Of a DNA stretch of 64,000 nt, positions 56,251 to 64,000 are shown one piece after another. The stretch is from SB11 sp965222995 (GTDB lineage: Bacteria; Bacteroidota; Bacteroidia; UBA8524). The stretch lies in contig OZ244977.1 in assembly GCA_965222995.1 (NCBI GenBank), forward strand, positions 1,674,001 through 1,738,000. The letters are read 5' to 3'. The position numbers and the translations under genes are program-made. The notes under the pieces were generated by a model. The model ran no database searches. It was not told the origin of the DNA and saw nothing but the letters and a program-made list of their open reading frames with translations. Position 1 is the stretch's first letter. Every line of letters starts with the position of its first letter.

Positions 56251-59200
56251 TTGCAAATGCCAAAGGGTCTACTTATACAGATAGAATTGCGAAGGAGCAT
56301 ACAAAATATAGTTTTTGTTATTGTTGGTATACTTGCCGCCAATACTGCATGGGCACAATATGAGTTTATTGAAAATAAAGGGCAGTGGGATAACAGGGTG
56401 CAATATAGGGCCAAAGTACCCTCAGGCTACCTGCATTTAGAACAAACCGGCTTTAACTGGTTTTTTTATGATGACGATGCTTTTGGCAAAATTGTGCACC
56501 ACCACAACCATCATGATGAAGACAAAAACGTTCCTGAGTTTTATAAATACCATGTGCTAAAGGTTGATTTTGTTAATGCCAATACCACACACACCGTTTC
56601 CGCTACCTCGCCTTCAAAACCTTATTATAACTACTACTTTGGCAAAAATCCTGAAAGTTGGGCAACAGGCGTAAAGGGCTATTACCAACTAAAGAAGGAA
56701 AATATTTGGGATGGGGTGGATATGAAACTGTACAGCTCCCCGCAAGGGTTGAAATATGACTTTATAGTCGCGCCAAACACTCCCATAAACACTATACAAT
56801 TACGTTATAGCGGGCAAGAAGCTATGGTACTGGATGATGGTAAACTAAAAGTAAAAACATCAGTAAATACCATAATAGAAAATATACCCGAAGCCTATCA
56901 ATATATAAATAAACGTAAGGTTAGTATAAAATGTAGGTATACCCTAAAAAACGGGGTGTTAGGCTTTGAAGTTGAAGACTATAATAAAAACTACGCTTTA
57001 GTAATAGACCCAGTATTGGTATTTGTTACGTATAGCGGCACAACAGCCGATAATTTTGGCTTTACGGCTACGTATGACTCAAGAGGCAGGTTATATGCAG
57101 GTGGTAATGTTACCGAACCTTACCCTATTTTGCCTAACGGGAAATACCCTACAACTGCGGGAGCTTTCCAGCAAAATTTTAAAGGTAACGGAACATCTAA
57201 TGGCCCATACAGCCACTTTCCCTGCGATATAGCTATTAGCAAATACGATTCAAGCGGGCAAAACCTTTTATATGCTACTTATATAGGCGGAACGGACAAC
57301 GACTATCCCCACAGTTTAGTGGTTGATGAGCAAGACCGCCTGGTAATGCTAGGCAGTACTTACTCTACAGACTTCCCTGTGCTTGCTAATTGTTACGATA
57401 CTTCAAAAGCTAATGGCGTGGGTAATTCTGATATTGTTATTGTTAAGTTTAATGATAACGGGACTGCCCTTTTAGGCTCAACCTTTGTAGGTGGGAATGG
57501 GAATGACGGTATAAACGCAGGAACCTTAGTGTATAACTTTGCCGATGATTTTAGAGGTGATGTTTTAGTTGGGTTTGATGGTAATGTTTTAGTGGCTACA
57601 TGTAGTAACTCAGGTAATTTTCCTCGTGTAAAAGCTGCCCAAAACACTAAAAAGGCAGGATATGACGGCGTAGCCTTCAGTTTAGACAGTACTTTGGAAA
57701 ATTTGGTATGGAGCACCTTTTTAGGAGGCAGTGGAAATGATGCTTTATACTCCATAAAAATTGATGATAAAGAAAATATAGTGGTTGGTGGTGGTACCAC
57801 AAGTAATGACTTAGATGTTTCTGCCAATGCTCTTCACGATAGTTATTTAGGCGGAAGTTCTGACGGTTATGTAGCTGTTTTTGACTCGACTGCTGATAGA
57901 AACTTAAAGCACCTTACCTATTACGGTAGCGACCAATACGACCAAATTTACTTTGTAGATATTGACCGTGAAAACTTTGTATATGTAGCTGGGCAAACCG
58001 AAGGAAATATCCCCATGAAGGGAGCAGGTTACGGACAGCCCAATACAGGGCAGTTTATCTCTAAACTTAGCCGTGAGTTAGATACATTATTACTTAACAC
58101 TACAGTTGGTAATAGAGTAAACAATCCTGACATTTCCCCTACTGCTTTCTTAGTTGACAACTGTAATAATATATATATATCGGGCTGGGGTTCTGACATT
58201 TCAGCACCCGGATTACATGCAGGTTCAACAAACGGGCTACCGGTAAGTACTAACCCACCTGCCTTACAGCCCACTACTGATGGAAACGATTTTTGGGTTG
58301 CGGTTTTAACACCTAATGCACAAGGACTATTATATGCTACTTTTTTTGGAGGCACACAAACAGAAGACCATGTGGATGGGGGAACCAGCCGCTTTGATAA
58401 ACGCGGTGTAATATACCAAAGTGTTTGTGGCAGTTGCCCCGGTAGCCGTAGCGCAGCAAATTTTGTAAGCGATATGCCAACCACAACAGGTGCAGCCTAT
58501 GAAACCAATTTAAGCCCACGTTGTAGCAATACTTCATTTAAACTTGATTTCCAGATAACGTATGCAGTAGATGCTAAGTTTGATGTAACCCCTATTTTAG
58601 GCTGTAACCCTATGACGGTAAATGTTACCGATAAAAGCTTTAATGCTCTGAATTACCAATGGGATTTTGGGGACGGTACAACAGATACCGTTGCCAACCC
58701 CAACCATACCTATACACAAGCAGGGAAATATACTATAACCTTAATAATTAGTAACCCTAACTCGTGCAACTTGGCTGATAGTTTCACCAGAACTGTTGAA
58801 GTATTGGAGCGTACCACTCCTGAGTTTGATTTGAGCCAAGAAGATTGCGAAAGTGAAAAAGCTACCTTCACCAATCAATCGGCAAACGCATTGGGCTTTT
58901 TATGGCGTTTTGGAGACGGAACTACCAGCACTGATGAAAACCCTGAGCATACCTTTGATAAATCAGGAACGTATAACGTTACACTCATAACCAATCCCGG
59001 CACATTGTGTGAAGATTCACTTACAAAATCTATTACATTAAAAGACTATTCAAATAGCGATTGGGAATTCCCTAATGTGTTTACCCCTAAAGACGTTAAC
59101 GGACTTAACGATTGCTATACCTTTGAAGGCCTGCTGGTAGACTGTGATAAAATTACCATTGAAATATTTAACCGCTGGGGTGAATTGGTTTGGAAAACAG

Positions 59201-59343
59201 AAAATCCGGCAGATTGCTGGGACGGAACGCACTATAATAACGGCAAAGAGCTTCCTGCAGGGGTTTACTTTGTAATAGCTAACTTAGAACGCCTAAAAGG
59301 AGATAAATTAAACTACACGGGCTCAGTAACTTTAATACGATAA
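56251..59343 (+). CDS. Type IX-secreted surface protein with SBBP repeats, PKD domains and type B sorting domain
   Basis: The 1,030-residue protein has a signal peptide (IVFVIVGILAANTAWAQ), then a domain of about 230 residues starting YEFIENKGQWDNRVQYRAK (DUF7948 type). SBBP-like propeller repeats (about 260-740) each carry a YIGGTDND or FLGGSGND start followed by GST(Y/T). Two PKD domains follow (about 765-930), with YQWDFGDGTTDT and FLWRFGDGTTSTDENPEHTF. The end (about 945-1030) is the type B/gliding motility C-terminal domain: FPNVFTPKDVNGLND, FNRWGELVWKTENPADCWDG and PAGVYFVI. It is exported by the T9SS. The start is TTG 56251 or ATG 56257. A tiny CTD lipoprotein gene follows with no gap. 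Confidence 0.92.
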   Translation: MQMPKGLLIQIELRRSIQNIVFVIVGILAANTAWAQYEFIENKGQWDNRVQYRAKVPSGYLHLEQTGFNWFFYDDDAFGKIVHHHNHHDEDKNVPEFYKYHVLKVDFVNANTTHTVSATSPSKPYYNYYFGKNPESWATGVKGYYQLKKENIWDGVDMKLYSSPQGLKYDFIVAPNTPINTIQLRYSGQEAMVLDDGKLKVKTSVNTIIENIPEAYQYINKRKVSIKCRYTLKNGVLGFEVEDYNKNYALVIDPVLVFVTYSGTTADNFGFTATYDSRGRLYAGGNVTEPYPILPNGKYPTTAGAFQQNFKGNGTSNGPYSHFPCDIAISKYDSSGQNLLYATYIGGTDNDYPHSLVVDEQDRLVMLGSTYSTDFPVLANCYDTSKANGVGNSDIVIVKFNDNGTALLGSTFVGGNGNDGINAGTLVYNFADDFRGDVLVGFDGNVLVATCSNSGNFPRVKAAQNTKKAGYDGVAFSLDSTLENLVWSTFLGGSGNDALYSIKIDDKENIVVGGGTTSNDLDVSANALHDSYLGGSSDGYVAVFDSTADRNLKHLTYYGSDQYDQIYFVDIDRENFVYVAGQTEGNIPMKGAGYGQPNTGQFISKLSRELDTLLLNTTVGNRVNNPDISPTAFLVDNCNNIYISGWGSDISAPGLHAGSTNGLPVSTNPPALQPTTDGNDFWVAVLTPNAQGLLYATFFGGTQTEDHVDGGTSRFDKRGVIYQSVCGSCPGSRSAANFVSDMPTTTGAAYETNLSPRCSNTSFKLDFQITYAVDAKFDVTPILGCNPMTVNVTDKSFNALNYQWDFGDGTTDTVANPNHTYTQAGKYTITLIISNPNSCNLADSFTRTVEVLERTTPEFDLSQEDCESEKATFTNQSANALGFLWRFGDGTTSTDENPEHTFDKSGTYNVTLITNPGTLCEDSLTKSITLKDYSNSDWEFPNVFTPKDVNGLNDCYTFEGLLVDCDKITIEIFNRWGELVWKTENPADCWDGTHYNNGKELPAGVYFVIANLERLKGDKLNYTGSVTLIR

Positions 59344-59703
59344 ATGCAAAAACTAATTACCCTACTCGCTCTTTTATGTACCATTACAGCCTGTAAAACT
59401 AAAAAAGAAGCAGTGGTGCCTGAATCTTATGTTTTTGTTATACCTTCAGCTTTCACACCTAACGGAGATGGAAAGAACGACGAAGCCTGTTTCATATCTC
59501 CCAAGCAATCAACAACTATTAAAGGAAAAATTAGTTTATACAATCGTTGGGGCGAACTGATTTGGGAAACCAAAAACCTAACCGATTGTTGGGACGGCAT
59601 AAACCCGAAAACCAATAAACCCTATCCCACAGGTGTTTACATGGTAATGATAAAACAAGATGGGGTAGAAAAATTAAGTGGAGCTGTTACTTTATTGCTT
59701 TAA
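59344..59703 (+). CDS. Small lipoprotein consisting mainly of a type B sorting domain
   Basis: The 119-residue protein has a lipoprotein signal (MQKLITLLALLCTITAC) followed at once by a type B T9SS sorting domain: VIPSAFTPNGDGKNDEACF, YNRWGELIWETKNLTDCWDG and PTGVYMVMI. Nothing lies between the lipobox Cys and the sorting domain except a short KTKKEAVV linker. Its start codon abuts the stop codon of the large surface protein with the same type of domain, so the two are coupled. A lone sorting domain on a lipoprotein is unusual; it may have arisen by duplication of the neighbour's 3' end. Confidence 0.85.
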   Translation: MQKLITLLALLCTITACKTKKEAVVPESYVFVIPSAFTPNGDGKNDEACFISPKQSTTIKGKISLYNRWGELIWETKNLTDCWDGINPKTNKPYPTGVYMVMIKQDGVEKLSGAVTLLL

Positions 59704-59822
59704 TTAGCCTCTTTAAAAATTAAATCTGCCTTCTATCACTATCTTTTGCTTAAAAATCCTTAATTTAAAGGTGAGAAAGCCTAACACTTTTTTAACTTAC
59801 TAAAAAAGTTTTTACCGCTTCT

Positions 59823-60602
59823 TTGCAATCCGTTTTGAAAAAATTAAGCACATACCTTTCTCTTTTGCCATTACTTTTTATTGTTTTCGGGTGCACATCT
59901 CCACGTCATACTATAAGTGAAAGCAAAACCCTAAATACACGTATCAACACTAACGATAGTAGTTTTACTGCTGACAGTTCTATTATTCGTTTAATAGCTC
60001 CTTATAAAAGCAGCCTCGATTCTCAAATGAATGTAGTGGTGGGTTATACTGAGGTTGATTTGATTAAAAAACGCCCGAACGGCAACCTAAACAACTTTAT
60101 TGCTGATGTTATACGAATTGAAACTTCAAAAAAAATCGGTAAGCCTGTAGACTTTGCTTTCACTAACATTTCAGGTTTGCGCATACCTTCTATACCCAAA
60201 GGTAACATCACAAAAGGAAAATTATTTGAGTTAATGCCTTTTGATAATATGATAGTAGCAGCAAAAATAAACGGTACTACCTTAAAACAAGTTCTGCAAA
60301 AAATAGCTTCAAAAGGTGGTGAAGCTATATCAGGCTTCGAAATGGTTATTTCTACCCATGGAAAATTAATTTTTGCGACCTATAATGGCATTAAAATAGA
60401 TTTTAACAAAGACTATATTATAGCTACCAACGATTTTTTGTTTAATGGTGGTGATAACTATAACATGTTCAGTAAAAATATTATAAAAACATATCCGGTA
60501 GCTATACCTATAAGAGATATGGTAATGAATCATATAAAGAAGTTATCGGCTACAAATACATCCATAAACCCAAAGACTGATGAGCGTATTGCTGTACAAT
60601 AG
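59823..60602 (+). CDS. 5'-nucleotidase C-terminal domain lipoprotein
   Basis: The 259-residue protein has a lipoprotein signal (TYLSLLPLLFIVFGC) and the substrate-binding C-terminal domain of UshA/5'-nucleotidases: RPNGNLNNFIADVIRIE, AFTNISGLRIPSIPKGNITKG, quoted in parts, and YIIATNDFLFNGGDNYNMF. The catalytic metallophosphatase domain is missing here but is encoded by the next gene, which starts 23 bases inside this one. Together they reconstitute a UshA-type nucleotidase in reversed gene order. The start is TTG 59823 or TTG 59835. Confidence 0.9.
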   Translation: MQSVLKKLSTYLSLLPLLFIVFGCTSPRHTISESKTLNTRINTNDSSFTADSSIIRLIAPYKSSLDSQMNVVVGYTEVDLIKKRPNGNLNNFIADVIRIETSKKIGKPVDFAFTNISGLRIPSIPKGNITKGKLFELMPFDNMIVAAKINGTTLKQVLQKIASKGGEAISGFEMVISTHGKLIFATYNGIKIDFNKDYIIATNDFLFNGGDNYNMFSKNIIKTYPVAIPIRDMVMNHIKKLSATNTSINPKTDERIAVQ

Positions 60603-61524
60603 AAAAGAATTTATAAAAAATGCTTTGGGTGCAGGTATGGCTGTGGCATTGAGCAAGTTTCCACTATCTGCTATTGCACAAAGTGAGGGCTTAGAAACTT
60701 TTACGCTTTTACATACAAACGATTGGCACAGCCGTATAGAACCTTTTCCAAATGACGGTGGTAAATATGCTGGCTTAGGAGGGGCAGCCTATAGAGCACA
60801 GCTAATAAAACAAATTAGAGAAAAAACAGAGCATGTGGTATTAGTAGATAGCGGCGATATGTTTCAAGGCACCCCCTATTTTAACTTTTATGGGGGTGAG
60901 TTGGAGTTTAAACTGATGAGTGAAATGGAATATGATTGCGCCACTTTAGGTAACCATGATTTTGACGGAGGTTTATCAGGATTAAAAAAACAACTTCCCC
61001 ACGCCAAATTCGACATTTTAAATGCCAATTATAATTTTACCGAAACAGAACTAAATAATAGTTTTCCACAATTTAAAATCATAAAACGGGGAAAAATAAA
61101 AATTGGAATTACGGCTGTTGGAATTGATTTACAAGGACTTGTTCCCTCTGATTTATGGAAAGGCTTGAAGTATACAGACCCAATTGTAGCTGCCAATAAA
61201 AATGCTCAATTTTTAAAGCACAAAAAAGGATGTGATGTTGTAATATTGCTCTCCCATTTGGGCTACAAGTATGGTAGTGAAAAAGTGTCAGATATAATGT
61301 TAGCTCAAAGGTCGGAAAATATAGACATAATACTTGGCGGTCACACCCACACTTTTATGGAGAGACCACTAATAGTCAATAACTTAAATGCGGAAAGCGT
61401 AATCATTAACCAGGTAGGCTGGGGAGGAATAATGCTGGGAAGAATTGATTTTACTATGGTCTCGGGAAGAGTCGTCGCAAACCCGCAAAGTACTATGTTA
61501 AAAGTTTCCAAAAAGTCAACTTAA
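60580..61524 (+). CDS. 5'-nucleotidase catalytic (metallophosphatase) domain protein
   Basis: The 314-residue protein has a Tat-like signal (RKEFIKNALGAGMAVALSKF; the first Arg is followed by Lys rather than a second Arg). The calcineurin-like phosphatase domain carries the metal-binding motifs TLLHTNDWHSRIEPF, DSGDMFQGTPYFN, TLGNHDFDGG, LLSHLGYKYG and GGHTHTFMERP. It hydrolyses nucleotides or sugar nucleotides in the periplasm, using the binding domain encoded just upstream. Overlapping frames (60580-60602) suggest coupled translation. Confidence 0.92.
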   Translation: MSVLLYNRKEFIKNALGAGMAVALSKFPLSAIAQSEGLETFTLLHTNDWHSRIEPFPNDGGKYAGLGGAAYRAQLIKQIREKTEHVVLVDSGDMFQGTPYFNFYGGELEFKLMSEMEYDCATLGNHDFDGGLSGLKKQLPHAKFDILNANYNFTETELNNSFPQFKIIKRGKIKIGITAVGIDLQGLVPSDLWKGLKYTDPIVAANKNAQFLKHKKGCDVVILLSHLGYKYGSEKVSDIMLAQRSENIDIILGGHTHTFMERPLIVNNLNAESVIINQVGWGGIMLGRIDFTMVSGRVVANPQSTMLKVSKKST

Positions 61525-61586
61525 ATAAATTTTTTTGTTAACTTTTTTTAGAACAATTTTACCAACCCTTAGCCGAGAATTGAAGA

Positions 61587-63032
61587 ATGGAGAAAGAGCC
61601 AATGATAGAAAAAACTACCGAATCTGTATGGGACAACTGTCTCAGAATCATTAAAGACAATGTTCCGCCACAAAGTTTTAAAACTTGGTTTGAGCCTATT
61701 AAGCCCATTAAATTGGACGATAAGGTGTTAACAATACAGGTACCTAGTCAGTTTTTTTATGAATGGTTAGAAGAACACTATGTTACATTGTTGCGTAAAA
61801 CATTAAAACAAGAGTTGGGTGCAGGTTCAAGGCTTGAATATAATATTATAGTAGAGAATACAGGCAACAACCCGTATACTATAAACGTGCCTACTACTAA
61901 TGCAGCCAAAATAGAGCCTAATGAGGTGGGTATGCCCCTTAATTTAGGTACAAACATTAAAAACCCGTTTGTAATTCCCGGATTAAGAAAAGTAAATATC
62001 GATTCTCAACTAAACCCTAATTATACTTTCGAAAATTTTATAGAAGGCGATTGCAACCGTTTGGCACGCAGTGCAGGGTTTGCAGTTGCCAATAAGCCGG
62101 GTGGCACAGCCTTTAATCCGCTAATGCTATTCGGTGGTGTAGGTTTGGGTAAAACACATTTGTTGCATGCTATTGGGAATCATATAAAGCAAATGAACAA
62201 AAACAAGTTTGTACTATATGTATCGGCTGAAAAGTTCATAAACCAGTTTATTGATTCCGTAAAAAACAATAACAACAGCGATTTTATTCACTTTTATCAA
62301 TACTTAGATGTGTTGATTTTGGATGACGTGCAGTTTTTTGCCCGTAAAGAGAAAACACAGGAAATATTCTTCCAAATATTTAACCACTTACACCAAAGTG
62401 GTAAACAAATCATATTAAGTTCAGACCGTCCTCCGAAAGATTTAAAAGATATGGACGAGCGTTTATTGTCTCGTTTCAAGTGGGGTTTAAGTGCTGACTT
62501 GCAAACACCTGATTTTGAAACCCGTGTAGCCATATTGGAACACAAAATGTATGGAGACGGCATTACACTAAGTAATGATGTTGTTGAATACGTAGCACAT
62601 AATATAGATAGTAATATACGTGAGCTGGAAGGTGCCTTGGTTTCATTACTGGCACAAGCATCACTAAACCGTAAAGAAGTAGATATTGAGTTGGCAAAAC
62701 AGATGATGAAGAACTTTGTGAAGAATGTATCGCGCGAAATATCTATAGACTACATACAAAAACTGGTTTGCGATTTCTACAGCATATCTGTAGATCAGGT
62801 AAAATCTAAAACGCGTAAGCGCGAGATTGTACAAGCCCGCCAAATATCTATGTACTTTGCAAAAGACCTTACCAAAGCTTCACTTAAAAATATAGGTATG
62901 CATTTTGGCGGCAGAGACCACAGTACAGTAATACATGCTTGCCAAACGGTGAATGACTTAATTGAAACCGACAAAAAGTTTAGAGGTGATGTGGAAGAAA
63001 TTTCTAAACGCATCAAAATAAATACGATGTGA
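61587..63032 (+). CDS. dnaA: Chromosomal replication initiator protein DnaA
   Basis: The 481-residue AAA+ protein initiates chromosome replication. Domain I starts SVWDNCLRIIKDNVPPQSFK, followed by a linker with a proline/asparagine-rich stretch. Domain III has Walker A LFGGVGLGKTHLLHAIG, Walker B VLILDDVQFFA and sensor 2 LEGALVSLL. Domain IV ends in the DnaA signature HFGGRDHSTVIHACQTVN. I saw no DnaA-box cluster (TTATCCACA) next to it, so the origin is probably elsewhere. A GC hairpin terminator follows. A degenerate copy of its 3' end lies at 63786-63960. Confidence 0.98.
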   Translation: MEKEPMIEKTTESVWDNCLRIIKDNVPPQSFKTWFEPIKPIKLDDKVLTIQVPSQFFYEWLEEHYVTLLRKTLKQELGAGSRLEYNIIVENTGNNPYTINVPTTNAAKIEPNEVGMPLNLGTNIKNPFVIPGLRKVNIDSQLNPNYTFENFIEGDCNRLARSAGFAVANKPGGTAFNPLMLFGGVGLGKTHLLHAIGNHIKQMNKNKFVLYVSAEKFINQFIDSVKNNNNSDFIHFYQYLDVLILDDVQFFARKEKTQEIFFQIFNHLHQSGKQIILSSDRPPKDLKDMDERLLSRFKWGLSADLQTPDFETRVAILEHKMYGDGITLSNDVVEYVAHNIDSNIRELEGALVSLLAQASLNRKEVDIELAKQMMKNFVKNVSREISIDYIQKLVCDFYSISVDQVKSKTRKREIVQARQISMYFAKDLTKASLKNIGMHFGGRDHSTVIHACQTVNDLIETDKKFRGDVEEISKRIKINTM

Positions 63033-63052
63033 TTTTTTCATAATTTTAAATA

Positions 63053-63082
63053 AAAAAAGGGGCTAATTAGCCCCTTTTTTAT
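63053..63082 (+). terminator. Terminator after dnaA
   Basis: A perfect palindrome centred on GGGGCTAATTAGCCCC has an A run before it and seven T residues after it, 21 bases past the dnaA stop codon. Confidence 0.93.
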
Positions 63083-63264
63083 GTTATAGCCCTATCCTAC
63101 ACAAATGGCACGAAAGCCTGCAATTGGATTTCACTTCTTTTTTTGAAAAATAATTCTGCCTGAAAACAAAAAAAGTGAAACAAAAAGTTTCACCTTCCTT
63201 ATAGTTAAGTTGATTTCAAACATATCAGTTAGTTCTAACAATTACCATTTTTGATTTTTTTGCT

Positions 63265-63729
63265 CTAACAACCTTGACTAAGTGAAAAACTACCGTCCCC
63301 ACTAAAGTTAGTCAAAGTCACCGTAACTGTCCATGTTCCAGATGTTCCAATAGCTGAACAAACATTTTTTGAATCGTCACCAACTCCAACGGTTAGGGTC
63401 TCATTAATAACTTCATTTCCATCAGCATCTTTAACTACAATCTGAAAACTTCCACCCCTTGCTGCTGTAATATCCATATTTAGTTCCGCTTTCGGTTGTG
63501 AATTTGTCCACTCTTGTGTTGAAGTTGCACTTCCACCGCCACCTGTAACATCACCATCACCAGTTGCATTAAGGTTAATTGTCGGATAAGTACATGTTCC
63601 ATCATCTTTATCCGCATCCCCACTGTAATTATTTGCATTAGGATCAGTACATCCCCCTTTTTTACAACTTGTAAAGGTTGTTGTACCGATAATCCCTACA
63701 ATTACAGCTAAAATCAATTTTTTCTTCAT
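63265..63729 (-). CDS. Small lipoprotein with a Cys/Asp-rich motif
   Basis: This lipoprotein of about 154 residues starts at ATG 63729 for the signal MKKKLILAVIVGIIGTTTFTSC; an upstream start at 63774 would add 15 residues. The mature N-terminus has the CTDPNANNYSGDADKDDGTC motif (within the first 45 residues), a cysteine-bracketed acidic repeat seen in many Bacteroidota surface proteins and probably calcium-binding. A glycine/serine-rich linker and a beta-rich domain (SFQIVVKDADGNEVINETL) follow. It lies between dnaA and the partial dnaA copy. Confidence 0.8.
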   Translation of the reverse strand: MKKKLILAVIVGIIGTTTFTSCKKGGCTDPNANNYSGDADKDDGTCTYPTINLNATGDGDVTGGGGSATSTQEWTNSQPKAELNMDITAARGGSFQIVVKDADGNEVINETLTVGVGDDSKNVCSAIGTSGTWTVTVTLTNFSGDGSFSLSQGC

Positions 63730-63785
63730 AATTTTAGATTTTAAATATTGTAATAATAGGTAATTAGTTTTCAAAAATCAACAAT

Positions 63786-63960
63786 TTGGTTTCATTACTG
63801 GCACAAGCATCACTTAAAAATATGTATGCATTTTGGCGGCAGAGACCACAGTACAGTAATACATGCTTGCCAAACGGTGAATGACTTCATTGAAACCGAC
63901 AAAAAGTTTAGAGGTGATGTGGAAGAAATTTCTAAACGCATCAAAATCAATATGATGTAA
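63786..63960 (+). pseudogene. Degenerate, internally deleted copy of the dnaA 3' end
   Basis: Bases 63786-63814 match dnaA 62637-62665, and 63811-63960 match 62881-63032, so 219 bases are missing. The junction lies in a CACT shared by both ends. A 2-base deletion follows shortly (ATATAGG in dnaA, ATATG here), which breaks the frame, and at least four substitutions are present. The original dnaA is intact, so this is a pseudogene fragment. Confidence 0.9.
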
Positions 63961-64000
63961 ATAATTTTCTTACATTTTTATATATTTGAAATGCCGCAAA

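Noticed and set aside
61525..63264. Possible replication origin next to dnaA
   Set aside because: I found no cluster of DnaA boxes (TTATCCACA or close variants) and no AT-rich unwinding element with repeats in the flanks. The origin is probably elsewhere.

Overview
The window is a chromosomal segment of a member of the phylum Bacteroidota. The signs are Bacteroidota-type promoters (-33 TTG/TTTG and -7 TAnnTTTG), almost no Shine-Dalgarno sequences, proteins with type IX secretion sorting domains (type A at 38.9 kb, type B at 56-60 kb), a 7TM-DISM sensor kinase and AT-rich DNA. It is not a phage or plasmid. I cannot name a genus. The strong Shine-Dalgarno sequence before rpsR is a trait reported for Bacteroidota classes other than Flavobacteriia.

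Layout. 0-3.5 kb: a partial response regulator/histidine kinase, a MORN-like secreted protein, sucD and the rpsF-rpsR-rplI operon, all on the minus strand. 3.6-5.9 kb: dnaX, with an A11 slippery run placed to make a short gamma form, and a TPMT-like methyltransferase. 6-11.7 kb: a compact minus-strand operon of a ThiF/nitroreductase fusion (Rv1355c-like), an autoinducer-synthase/FeeM-like acyltransferase and a 7TM-DISM histidine kinase, with a response regulator transcribed divergently. This looks like an uncharacterised make-and-sense signalling unit and is the best candidate here for an undescribed system. 11.7-16.9 kb: an OmpA lipoprotein, then a glycan operon (GT4 glycosyltransferase, formyltransferase/beta-propeller fusion, flippase). 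17.1-22.8 kb: a complete rRNA operon on the minus strand (16S, tRNA-Ile, tRNA-Ala, 23S, 5S) driven by an array of about six tandem promoters.

22.9-35.6 kb: ordinary chromosomal genes: a GT9 glycosyltransferase, LhgO, a Smr protein, two secreted proteins of unknown function, an NhaC antiporter, a sigma factor with a membrane partner, a saccharopine/alanine dehydrogenase-like enzyme and a small membrane protein. 35.7 kb: tmRNA, then about 640 bp without a gene. 36.7-44.5 kb: many small accessory genes (two AraC regulators, a Crp/Fnr regulator, an ArsR-type repressor with AHSA1 and monooxygenase-like partners, YciI, SRPBCC, DUF4440, DUF1801, GNAT). 44.5-50.5 kb: an OLD-like ATPase/TOPRIM protein, an ACMSD-like decarboxylase, sucC, a LolD-type ABC ATPase and an AbiC-like membrane protein; the first and last are possible phage defence genes.

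50.5-64 kb: a DUF1015 protein, an L,D-transpeptidase, a MATE exporter with a long structured 5' leader, lysS with a C-terminal extension, a 1,030-residue type IX-secreted SBBP/PKD protein followed by a tiny lipoprotein that is little more than a sorting domain, a 5'-nucleotidase split into two genes in reverse domain order, and dnaA. After dnaA come a small lipoprotein gene and a degenerate, internally deleted copy of the dnaA 3' end. I found no CRISPR array, insertion sequence or prophage.
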